The notes under the pieces are model-generated. The model saw nothing but the letters and a program-made list of their open reading frames with translations. It made no database searches and was not told the origin of the DNA. Shown in pieces: positions 1-7,220 of a stretch of 64,000 bases of DNA. Source of the DNA: Serinicoccus marinus DSM 15273 (lineage in GTDB: Bacteria > Actinomycetota > Actinomycetes > Actinomycetales > Dermatophilaceae); contig NZ_CP043808.1 in the NCBI RefSeq assembly GCF_008386315.1, positions 1,488,001 to 1,552,000 of the forward strand. The letters run 5' to 3'. The translations under genes were made by a program, and so were the position numbers. How positions within the stretch are numbered: position 1 is the first letter of the stretch; each line of letters opens with the position of its first letter.

Positions 1-132
1 CAGATCCAGGGTGTAGCCCTCGGTGCGCGGCCCGGGCGCCACCTCGACGAGGTCGACCTGCCAGCCCAGCGACGTCAGCGCGTGTGCCACGGCGAGCCCG
101 CTGATGCCCGCTCCACTGACCACAGCTCTCAT
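1..132 (-). CDS. FAD-dependent monooxygenase/oxidoreductase, N-terminal fragment
   Basis: Only the first 44 residues lie inside the window; the gene runs off the left edge. The N-terminus reads MRAVVSGAGISGLAVAHAL followed by a beta-strand ending in VDLVE. This is the dinucleotide-binding GxGxxG fold with the acidic residue that contacts the adenine ribose, typical of PHBH-type FAD monooxygenases and related oxidoreductases. The ATG overlaps the TGA stop of the TetR gene (ATGA), so regulator and enzyme are co-transcribed and the enzyme is probably the regulator's target. Substrate cannot be inferred from so little sequence. Confidence 0.75.
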   Translation of the reverse strand, partial: MRAVVSGAGISGLAVAHALTSLGWQVDLVEVAPGPRTEGYTLDL

Positions 133-704
133 CGGGAGTCCTTCCTGGTGAGCTCGACGAGGTGTGCCATGGCCTCGGCCACGGGGAAGTCCGGGTCCAC
201 GCTCCGGTGGAGCACGAGGCCCTCGATCCCGGCGACCAGGGCCGCGGCCCGGCTCCGCGCCGCAGCAGGCGGGTGTCCGACGTCGCGCAGCCGCTCCTCG
301 AGGAGCGCGCGCAGCTCCCGGACGATCTGTCTGACCAATCCGGCGACCTCCGGGTCGCGGACAGCGGCGAGATAGGTCTCGGCGACCAGCATCGACGAGG
401 GGTCACGGGTGAAGTCGGGGGAGTCGACCGTCGCGCCGTAGGCCAGCAGCCCCGGCTCCAGATCGGGGAGGGCGGCGGCGAAGGACGCCAGAGACAGCCG
501 CAGCGAGGCGGTGGCGGCGTGCCGGCGCAGCTCCTCGGCCGAGGAGAAGTGGTAATGCACGACTCCGGGCCGCACCTGGGCCCGCTCCGCGACCGAGCGC
601 ACGCTGACCCGGCCCCAGCCCTCCTCGGCGATGAGGGCCGCGGCCGCCTCGAGCAGGGCCTCCCGGGTGCGCTCGCCCCGGGCAGCTCGTCCGTCACCGG
701 TCAT
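129..704 (-). CDS. TetR/AcrR family transcriptional repressor
   Basis: A 191-residue protein of usual TetR length. An N-terminal helix-turn-helix spans about residues 10-60, including TREALLEAAAALIAEEGWG and the recognition-helix region ending HYHFSS, which matches the family's [YF]YHF hallmark. The C-terminal helical domain is presumably the ligand pocket. I chose the ATG at 704 because the HTH follows at the expected distance; the open frame continues further upstream but is antisense to the ABC gene. It overlaps the FAD enzyme by four bases and is divergent from the ABC exporter. A 16-bp palindrome lies 20 bp upstream of the start and is the likely operator. Confidence 0.85.
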   Translation of the reverse strand: MTGDGRAARGERTREALLEAAAALIAEEGWGRVSVRSVAERAQVRPGVVHYHFSSAEELRRHAATASLRLSLASFAAALPDLEPGLLAYGATVDSPDFTRDPSSMLVAETYLAAVRDPEVAGLVRQIVRELRALLEERLRDVGHPPAAARSRAAALVAGIEGLVLHRSVDPDFPVAEAMAHLVELTRKDSR

Positions 705-723
705 GGCGCGAGCGTACCGAAAA

Positions 724-739
724 TTGGACGAACGACCAA
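724..739. promoter_or_regulatory. Palindromic operator candidate for the TetR repressor
   Basis: TTGGACGAACGACCAA is an interrupted palindrome (TTGG..CG..CG..CCAA) in an AT-richer patch just upstream of the TetR start and about 90 bp before the divergent ABC gene. Its position and symmetry are typical of TetR autoregulation. The assignment is by position, not by homology to a known box. Confidence 0.5.
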
Positions 740-828
740 ATAGATCACCGGGGCGCCACGGGCCATCGGAAGCGGGCTGCGGTGCGGTGCCCCGGCGACA
801 GCCCAGGTCACGGCTACGCTGGACGGCG

Positions 829-2634
829 ATGCTCGCTCTGTGGCGCACCGTCCGCCAGCTCCTGACGGTCCTGCCCCCCGGCACCAGCCGCTTCATCATC
901 GGCTTCGCGGTGCTGCAGAGCCTGCTCGCCGTCCTCGACGTCGCCGCCCTGGGCCTGCTCGCGATCGTGCTCACGCCCATGCTCACCCAGCGCAGCGCGA
1001 CGCTCCCGGTCCTGGGCATCGAGCTGTCCGAGCCGGTCGAGTTCGGGATCGTGCTGCTCGTCGTCGGCGGGCTCATCATCACCAAGTCGGTCTTCGCGAT
1101 CCTGCTGCAGTGGTGGGCGACGCGGCGGTTCGCGCGCTTCGAGCAGGCGCTGGGGGCGCAGCTGCTCGAGACCACCTTTCGTGCACCGTGGGCCGAGCGG
1201 CTGCGCCGCAACTCCACCGACCTGGTCCGCTCCACCGACGTCGGGGTCGGGGCGACGGTGGCCGGGGTCATCATCCCGTTCTGCCAGCTCTCGGGTGAGG
1301 TCTTCACCTTCCTCGCCGTGCTCGTGGTGCTCCTCGTGGCCCAGCCGGTGCTCGCGACGGCCACGATCCTCTACTTCGGCCTGGTGGCCTTCGCGCTCTA
1401 CCGCGTCGTGCTGCGGCGGGCGGTGCAGGCCGGCAAGGACAACCGCAACTACTCCGCCCGCGCGGTGCGCCTCGTGACCGAGATGGTGCACTCGCTCAAG
1501 GAGGTCACGCTCCGGGACAAGTCGCAGGAGGTCGCCACCGTCGTGCTCCGGGCCCGGCGCCGCGCCTCGCAGGCGCGAGCCAACCAGACCTTCCTCGGTG
1601 CCGTCCCGCGCTACGTCCTCGAGTCAGCGCTCATCGGCGGTCTGGTGCTGGGCGGCGCGATCGGGTGGCTGCAGGACGGGGTGCCCGGCGCGTTCACCGC
1701 CATCGCGCTCTTCGGGGTGGCCGGCTTCCGGCTCGTGCCCTCGCTCACCCGCTTCCAGACGATCATGGGGCAGACGGCTGCCAACATCCCGTTCGCGACC
1801 CAGGTCCTGGAGGAGATCGACCGTGGCCGCCGGTATGCCGAGGCGGACCGGACGGGAGGCAACGCGCCGCTGCCGGACGACGCGCGCACGTTGCGCCTGG
1901 ACGGCGTGACCTTCAGCTATCCGGACGCCGCGGAGGCGGCCGTGCGCGACGTCTCCCTCACCCTGCGGTTCGGCGAGACCCTCGCGCTCGTCGGGGCGTC
2001 CGGCTCGGGCAAGTCGACCCTCGTCGACCTCGTCCTCGGCCTGCTGCAGCCGGACTCCGGGCAGATCCTCGTCGACGAGCAGCCGCTGCCGGACGTCCTC
2101 AAGGCCTGGCGGTCCCGCGTGGGCTACGTGCCGCAGGACGTCGCGCTCTTCGACGCCTCGGTCGCGCGCAACGTCGCGCTCTCCTGGGACGACGACGGCA
2201 TCGACGAGGACCGCGTCCGCCGCGCCCTGGAGCGGGCGCAGCTGCTGGAGGTCGTCGAGGCCCGGCCCGACGGCATCCACGCGCCCGTGGGGGAGCGCGG
2301 GCTGGCCCTGTCCGGGGGGCAGCGCCAACGGCTCGGGGTCGCGCGCGCCCTCTACACCGACCCACTCGTGCTCGTCATGGACGAGGCCACCTCGGCGCTC
2401 GACACCTCCACCGAGCGGGCGGTGACCTCGGCCATCCGCGAGCTGCACGGCCAGGTGTCCGTCATCGTCGTGGCGCACCGGCTGGCGACCATCCGGCACA
2501 GCGAACAGGTCTGCTTCATGGACCGCGGCGAGCTGGTCGCCACCGGCACTTTCGACGAGGTCGTCGCGCAGGCTCCCGACTTCGCCGTGCAGGCGGCGCT
2601 CGCCGGCCTCGCGGACGAGAGGAAGGACTCATGA
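829..2634 (+). CDS. ABC exporter, fused membrane and ATPase domains (lipid-linked glycan flippase type)
   Basis: A 601-residue half-transporter. The membrane domain covers about residues 15-330 with several hydrophobic helices; the nucleotide-binding domain covers about 350-590. Visible motifs are Walker A GASGSGKST (about 390), signature LSGGQRQR (about 493), Walker B LVLVMDEATSAL (about 513) and the H-loop VAHRL (about 548). Membrane-domain length and context with glycosyltransferases resemble PglK/MsbA-type exporters that flip lipid-linked saccharides; substrate is inferred from context only. The ATG at 829 gives the expected domain length. The stop overlaps the next gene by four bases (ATGA), starting an operon with two glycosyltransferases. 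Confidence 0.85.
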   Translation: MLALWRTVRQLLTVLPPGTSRFIIGFAVLQSLLAVLDVAALGLLAIVLTPMLTQRSATLPVLGIELSEPVEFGIVLLVVGGLIITKSVFAILLQWWATRRFARFEQALGAQLLETTFRAPWAERLRRNSTDLVRSTDVGVGATVAGVIIPFCQLSGEVFTFLAVLVVLLVAQPVLATATILYFGLVAFALYRVVLRRAVQAGKDNRNYSARAVRLVTEMVHSLKEVTLRDKSQEVATVVLRARRRASQARANQTFLGAVPRYVLESALIGGLVLGGAIGWLQDGVPGAFTAIALFGVAGFRLVPSLTRFQTIMGQTAANIPFATQVLEEIDRGRRYAEADRTGGNAPLPDDARTLRLDGVTFSYPDAAEAAVRDVSLTLRFGETLALVGASGSGKSTLVDLVLGLLQPDSGQILVDEQPLPDVLKAWRSRVGYVPQDVALFDASVARNVALSWDDDGIDEDRVRRALERAQLLEVVEARPDGIHAPVGERGLALSGGQRQRLGVARALYTDPLVLVMDEATSALDTSTERAVTSAIRELHGQVSVIVVAHRLATIRHSEQVCFMDRGELVATGTFDEVVAQAPDFAVQAALAGLADERKDS

Positions 2635-4091
2635 GCCCCCACGGACCCCGTCTGCCATCGGTCGAGGGCCGGGCTCCGCGCGTCGCGCTGCTCGTCTACA
2701 ACCACGCCCACGCCGACTCCCGCGTCATCAAGACCGCCGAGAGCCTGCGGGCTGCCGGTGCGCAGGTCCGGATCTTCGCCGTCGCGCGGGCCGGGTATCC
2801 CGAGGGCCCGGGGGTCGTGGGCGACGGGATCGAGGTATGCCGTGCCCGCGAGTTCGCGCTCGCGCGCCAGGCCCCCTGGCTGCTCGATCTGGCGCGCCGG
2901 GTGACCGGCCGTCAGCCACCCGCGGCGGTGCCTCAGCCACCCGCGGCGGCGCCTCAGCCACCCGAGGCACTGCCGCAGGCGCCAGGGACGCCCGCGCCCA
3001 CCGACCACGCACCCGCCGCCTCGGCCCCCGCGGCGGGCGAGCGGCATACCCCCGCTGCCCCTGGCGCCGCGCCTTCGGAGCCGCCGCAGCCGCCGCTGCC
3101 CGAGCCCCTCTTCGACCTCTGGCTGCGCACCTGGCGGACCGCCAGCCTCGGGCTCTACTGGTGGGACGCCGCCCGCGACGCGGTCGACTTCGACCCCGAC
3201 GTGGTCCACGCCAACGACGGCAACACCCTCGCGCCCTCCTGGTGGATCGCGCAGCGCACCGGGGCGCGGCTCGTCTACGACGCCCACGAGCTGTGGCGGC
3301 ACCGCAACGTGCGCCAGGACCGGCCGGTCGCGCCGCACGTCGAGGCCCTGATCGAGTCGACGGTCGTCCGACAGGCGGCCGGTGTCATCACCGTCAGCCC
3401 GTCGATCGTCGCCTGGCTGCAGAAGACCTACGACCTGCCGGAGACGCCCACCCTGGTGCGCAACGTGCCGCGCCCGGCCGTGGGCGGGGCACCGGGCCGC
3501 GAGCAGGGCCGGCTGCGCGCGCTGGCCGGGCTCGGCCCGGAGCAGCAGGTCATCGCCTACGGTGGCCGGATCACCACCTCCCGCGGCATCGAGGAGACGC
3601 TGGAGGCGATGACCCACCTGAGCGACCGGGTGCACCTGGTGCTCCTGGGCTACGGCGAGGCGGGCTATCTCGCCGCGCTGCGCCGCCGGATCACCGACCT
3701 CGGGCTCGACGCTCGGGTGCACTTCGTGGGAGCGGTCGCCCCGCCCGAGGTCTCGACGGCGCTGGCCGACGCGGATGTCTCGGTCGTCTACGTCCGCCCC
3801 ATCTGCCTCAGCTACCGCTACAGCCTGCCCAACAAGCTCTTCGAGTCGATCCACGCGGGCATCCCGGTCGTGGCCGCCGATTTGCCGGACACCGCCGAGC
3901 TGGTGCGCGAGCTGGGCGTCGGCGAGATCTTCTCCGCGCAGAGCCCGGCCGACCTGGCGGCCACGATCGAGCAGGTGCTGGCCGACCCGACGCCGTATGC
4001 CGCGGCCGCCCGGGCCACGGCGCACGGGCTCACCTGGACCGCCGAGGAGGAACGCCTGCTCGGGCTCTACGCGCGGGTGCTGCGCGGATGA
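2631..4091 (+). CDS. GT4-type glycosyltransferase with proline-rich insert
   Basis: A 486-residue cytosolic sugar transferase of the GT-B fold. The acceptor half has VALLVYNHAHADSRVIKTAE near the N-terminus and VVHANDGNTLAPSWWIA. The donor half begins near residue 300 with YGGRITTSRGIEETLEAM and carries LPNKLFESIHAGIPVVA. Between them, about residues 97-160, lies a low-complexity insert in which QPPAA-like units repeat and Ala/Pro predominate; it is probably a flexible linker loop absent from most relatives. Start and stop both overlap the neighbouring genes by four bases, so it is translationally coupled to the exporter and the next glycosyltransferase. Donor and acceptor sugars are unknown. 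Confidence 0.85.
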   Translation: MSPHGPRLPSVEGRAPRVALLVYNHAHADSRVIKTAESLRAAGAQVRIFAVARAGYPEGPGVVGDGIEVCRAREFALARQAPWLLDLARRVTGRQPPAAVPQPPAAAPQPPEALPQAPGTPAPTDHAPAASAPAAGERHTPAAPGAAPSEPPQPPLPEPLFDLWLRTWRTASLGLYWWDAARDAVDFDPDVVHANDGNTLAPSWWIAQRTGARLVYDAHELWRHRNVRQDRPVAPHVEALIESTVVRQAAGVITVSPSIVAWLQKTYDLPETPTLVRNVPRPAVGGAPGREQGRLRALAGLGPEQQVIAYGGRITTSRGIEETLEAMTHLSDRVHLVLLGYGEAGYLAALRRRITDLGLDARVHFVGAVAPPEVSTALADADVSVVYVRPICLSYRYSLPNKLFESIHAGIPVVAADLPDTAELVRELGVGEIFSAQSPADLAATIEQVLADPTPYAAAARATAHGLTWTAEEERLLGLYARVLRG

Positions 4092-5232
4092 GTCGGGATC
4101 CGCGGCCCCGGCTGCTCGTCATGGCATGGAGTCCGCTGCGATCCGACGCGCGGGTCCTGCGCCAGATCCGGCTCTTCGCCGACCGCTACGCCGTGACCAC
4201 GATCGGCTACGGCGAGGCGCCGGACGGCGTCGTCGAGCACCTGCGCCTGCCCGACCACGTGGTCCACTGGCACAAGGACCGCCGGCTCCTCGCGTTGCGG
4301 CGGTTCGAGACGGCATACCGCGGCGCGCCGGTGACCGTCGCGGCGGCCGAGTTGCTCGCCGACCAGGCGAAGTTCGACGTCGTGCTCGCCAACGACGCCG
4401 ACACCCTGCCGCTCGCGCTCGAGCTGGCGCCCTACGGCGGGGTGCACCTGGATCTGCACGAATACGCGTCCCGCCAGAGCGAGGAGTCGTGGCGCTGGCG
4501 GCTCTTCGTCGCGCCGTACTACCGCTGGTTGCTGCGTCGCCACGGGCGCGAGGCCGACTCGGCGAGCACGGTGGGGCGCTGGCTGGCGCGGGAGTACCGT
4601 CGCGAGTTCGGCCTCACCTGCGCGGTGGTGCCCAACGCCGCGCCGTATGCCGACCGCACGCCGACGCCGGTCGGCGCACCGCTGCGGCTGGTGCACTCCG
4701 GGCTCGCGCGTCGGGGCCGCAGCCTGCACGTTATGGTCGACGCGGTGCGCTTCTGCCAGCGCGACGTCACCCTCGACCTCTACCTCATGCCCAACGACCC
4801 GACCTATCTGGAGCAGCTGCGGGCCTCGTGCGCCGACCTGCCGCAGATCCGCTTCCACGACCCGGTGCCGCCGGAGCAGCTGGGCGACGCGCTCGCCGCC
4901 GCTGACCTGGGCGTCTTCGTGCTGCCGCCGGTCAACTTCAACTACAGGTTCACCCTGCCCAAAAGTTCTACGACTTCGTCCAGGCACGGTTGGGGATCGT
5001 CGTCGGGCCGAGCCCGGAGATGGCCGATCTGGTGCGGCACCACCGGCTGGGGGTGGTGCTCGACGATTTCACCGGCGAGGCGCTGGCTGCTGCGCTCGAC
5101 GCGCTGAGCGACGCGCAGGTCGCGGACTTCAAGGCGGCCTCAGACGCGGCCGCGCGGGGGCTCTCCGCGCAGGAGCAGGTCCGCGGCTGGGTGCGGGCGG
5201 TCGACACGCTCGCGGCGCGCGTCGGGGGGTAG
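4088..5232 (+). CDS. Glycosyltransferase, interrupted by one frameshift
   Basis: A second GT-B-like glycosyltransferase starting at the ATGA overlap with the previous gene (MSRDPRPRLLVMAWSPLRSD). Reading is clean to about residue 290 (VNFNYRFTLP). The next codons should give an NKFYDF-type motif, as in the upstream paralogue's LPNKLFES, but the DNA reads CCCAAAAGTTC. One base, probably the C of an AAC codon, is missing near 4960-4965. Restoring it gives a C-terminus that runs through VVGPSPEMADLVRHHRLG to the stop at 5232. The conserved restoration suggests a sequencing indel or a very recent mutation. The same glycan locus is implied by operon position. Confidence 0.75.
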
Positions 5233-5248
5233 GTAACCACGGCATCAC

Positions 5249-5388
5249 GGTGAGGATGGGTGCGGGTGGACCGATCCTCACCGGGTGGGGGCGGGCATAC
5301 CGGTGAGGATGGGTGCGGGTGGACCGATCCTCACCGGGTGGGGGCGGGCATACCGGTGAGGATGGGTGCGGGTGGACCGATCCTCACC
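5249..5388. repeat. Triplicated 53-bp hairpin repeat between convergent genes
   Basis: Three nearly identical copies begin at 5249, 5302 and 5355, a period of 53 bp. Each carries GGTGAGGAT and, about 16 nt later, its complement ATCCTCACC, so each can fold into a 9-bp stem. Spacers between copies contain GGCATACC. The array sits between two converging genes, the place for a bidirectional terminator, although no T-tract follows. Confidence 0.85.
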
Positions 5389-5433
5389 GGTGACCCCTGT
5401 GGGCCCAGCCCACGATCCTGGCCGTCCGGCGGC

Positions 5434-6507
5434 TCACCCGCCCGTCGTTCTGCCACGCTCCAGGGCGTCCAGCACCGCCGCTGCCGCGTGGCCGTCACCG
5501 TAGGGCGCGGCCTCGGTGGGCGCGGGGCCCGGGCGGGAGGCAGCCTCACGCACGGCGGGGCCGGGCTCGGCGAGGACGTTCCAGCCGAGCTGGACCGTCT
5601 CGACCCACTCAGTCTCGGTGCGGACGGTCGTGCAGGGGGTGCGCAGGGCGAAGGCCTCCTTCTGCAGGCCGCCGGAGTCGGTGATGACCCCGCGGGCCTG
5701 GCTGACCGCGCCGACCAGCTGCGGGTAGGGCAGCGGGTCGCGGGTGGTGAGCGCGCCGCCGTCGAGGTCGAGCCCCTGCTCGGTGGCCCGGACCCGCAGC
5801 CGCGGGTGGGCGAGCAGCACCACCGGGTGGTCGACCTGCTGCAGCGCCTCGACGGTCGCGCGGAGGCGAGCCGGGTCGTCGGTGTTCTCCGCCCGGTGGA
5901 TCGTCGCGACGGAGAAGCCGGCCGGCGGCATACCGAGCATGTCGAGGACGGCACCGGTGTCGGTGAGCTCGTCGCGGACCCGCAGCAGGACGTCCATCAT
6001 GACGTCGCCCACGACGACGGTGCGCATCGCGAGACCCTCGGCCGCGAGGTGGTCGCGCGCCACCGCGGTGGGGGCGAGCAGCAGGTCGGCGGCATGATCG
6101 GTGAGCACCCGGTTGTGCTCCTCCGGCATCCGCCGGTTGAAGGAGCGCAGCCCGGCCTCCAGGTGCGCGATCGGGAGGTGCAGCTTCACCGCCGAGAGCG
6201 CCCCGGCGAGCGTGGAGTTGGTGTCTCCGTAGACGAGGACCCAGTCGGGGCGGTGCTCCAGCAGCACCTCGTCCAGCGCGGCGAGGATCGCGCCGGTCTG
6301 GGCCCCGTGACCGCCCGAGCCGACGCCGAGGTGGACGTCGGGGTCGGGGATGCCCAGGTCGGAGAAGAAGACGTCGGAGAGCATCGGGTCGTAGTGCTGC
6401 CCGGTGTGGACGATGACGTGCTCGACGTCGCGCGCGGCGCACTCGCGGGCGATCGGCGCGAGCTTGACGAACTGCGGCCGGGCGCCGACGACGGAAAGGA
6501 CCCTCAC
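5434..6507 (-). CDS. wecB: UDP-N-acetylglucosamine 2-epimerase (non-hydrolysing)
   Basis: A 357-residue cytosolic enzyme converting UDP-GlcNAc to UDP-ManNAc. Family motifs are present: VVGARPQFVK at the N-terminus, HTGQHYD, YGDTNSTLAGAL, the acidic HLEAGLRSF, IHRAENTD and DSGGLQKEA. The GTG start at 6507 overlaps the upstream stop (GTGA) and matches the usual N-terminus better than an in-frame methionine codon further upstream. Together with the dehydrogenase at 10824 it would supply UDP-ManNAcA for a teichuronic-acid-like or capsular polymer made by the surrounding glycosyltransferases. The C-terminal 30 residues are Ala/Pro-rich and less conserved. Confidence 0.92.
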   Translation of the reverse strand: MRVLSVVGARPQFVKLAPIARECAARDVEHVIVHTGQHYDPMLSDVFFSDLGIPDPDVHLGVGSGGHGAQTGAILAALDEVLLEHRPDWVLVYGDTNSTLAGALSAVKLHLPIAHLEAGLRSFNRRMPEEHNRVLTDHAADLLLAPTAVARDHLAAEGLAMRTVVVGDVMMDVLLRVRDELTDTGAVLDMLGMPPAGFSVATIHRAENTDDPARLRATVEALQQVDHPVVLLAHPRLRVRATEQGLDLDGGALTTRDPLPYPQLVGAVSQARGVITDSGGLQKEAFALRTPCTTVRTETEWVETVQLGWNVLAEPGPAVREAASRPGPAPTEAAPYGDGHAAAAVLDALERGRTTGG

Positions 6508-6752
6508 CTGAGCGACTCCAGCCACCCTGCGATGGCGCGGCGGAGGTCATCCATCACCCGGGGAGCAGCTGCGGCAGCTTCGGCGACGATGGCGATGTCG
6601 ACGGACTGGCTCAGGATCCGTTCCGTGGCCAGCCGGGCTACCGGATCGGCGGAGAGCGACGGATGACCCATGCCGACGAGGACCCGCATGAGTTCGTCGC
6701 GGTGTGCGAGCCGAGCCAGGACCACCTCGGGATCGAGATCACGAGGGGTCAC
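6504..6752 (-). CDS. Small helical protein paired with MntA-like nucleotidyltransferase (HepT-like candidate)
   Basis: An 82-residue, largely helical protein starting at GTG and overlapping both neighbours by four bases. The stretch RLATERILSQSVDIAIVAE resembles the helix of HepT/DUF86 proteins that reads ERnlQvaiEaaiDianhi. The protein is shorter than typical HepT (about 110-140 residues) and lacks the RxxxxHxY motif of the HEPN RNase active site. By position it is the partner of the upstream MNT-domain protein. If so, it is a truncated or diverged HepT, or a small scaffold. Function is inferred mainly from context. Confidence 0.55.
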   Translation of the reverse strand: MTPRDLDPEVVLARLAHRDELMRVLVGMGHPSLSADPVARLATERILSQSVDIAIVAEAAAAAPRVMDDLRRAIAGWLESLR

Positions 6753-7180
6753 GTGCCGGTCTCCGCCAGGAGGGCGAGTTGGCGACGACGCAGGTAGGCC
6801 GTGTCAGCGTAGTCGCGCATCGCCCTCATCTGACGGGTCGCGTAAGCACCTGCTTCGCGCTGCAGGAGCACCTCACCGCGGGTGAGGGCGCGCTGACGGG
6901 CGACGGGGCCAGCGCGATCGAGATCCATGACATGCACCGCATCACCGAGCAGGCCCAGCAGGTCGCTGGTCAGGCCGACGAGGTCATTGCGCGTGGTCCC
7001 GGTATCCCAGGCGAGATCCACGTCACCGGGGGAGTTGTCGGTGGGCTCCGCGGCGCTGCCGAACAGCACGACCAGGGCGAGCCCGTGCCGCTGAGCAGCG
7101 TCGGAGAGGGAGCCGTCAGTGAGCGCGTGACGCAGTCGTGCCAGAGCTGCAGCCCCGTCGCGCGTGTGCGTCATCGACAT
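6749..7180 (-). CDS. mntA: MNT-type nucleotidyltransferase (MntA-like antitoxin candidate)
   Basis: A 143-residue protein. Residues about 30-60 read LALVVLFGSAAEPTDN then SPGDVDLAWD, the GSx(10)DxD catalytic motif of minimal nucleotidyltransferases. In MntA/HepT (type VII toxin-antitoxin) systems such proteins AMPylate and silence the HEPN toxin. Two ATGs are possible (7180, 7174); 7180 gives MSMTHTRDG. The stop overlaps the GTG of the small downstream gene (GTGA), typical of a two-gene TA operon, and the unit continues into wecB by another four-base overlap. It is divergent from the glycosyltransferase at 7221 with only about 40 bp between. Confidence 0.7.
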   Translation of the reverse strand: MSMTHTRDGAAALARLRHALTDGSLSDAAQRHGLALVVLFGSAAEPTDNSPGDVDLAWDTGTTRNDLVGLTSDLLGLLGDAVHVMDLDRAGPVARQRALTRGEVLLQREAGAYATRQMRAMRDYADTAYLRRRQLALLAETGT

Positions 7181-7220
7181 GGCTGCCAGCCTAGAGCCTG
7201 CCCTCGAGGCTCGCGATAGC

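Noticed and set aside
5249..5388. CRISPR-like array
   Set aside because: Three tandem units follow each other with near-identical sequence and no variable spacers, and there are no cas genes.
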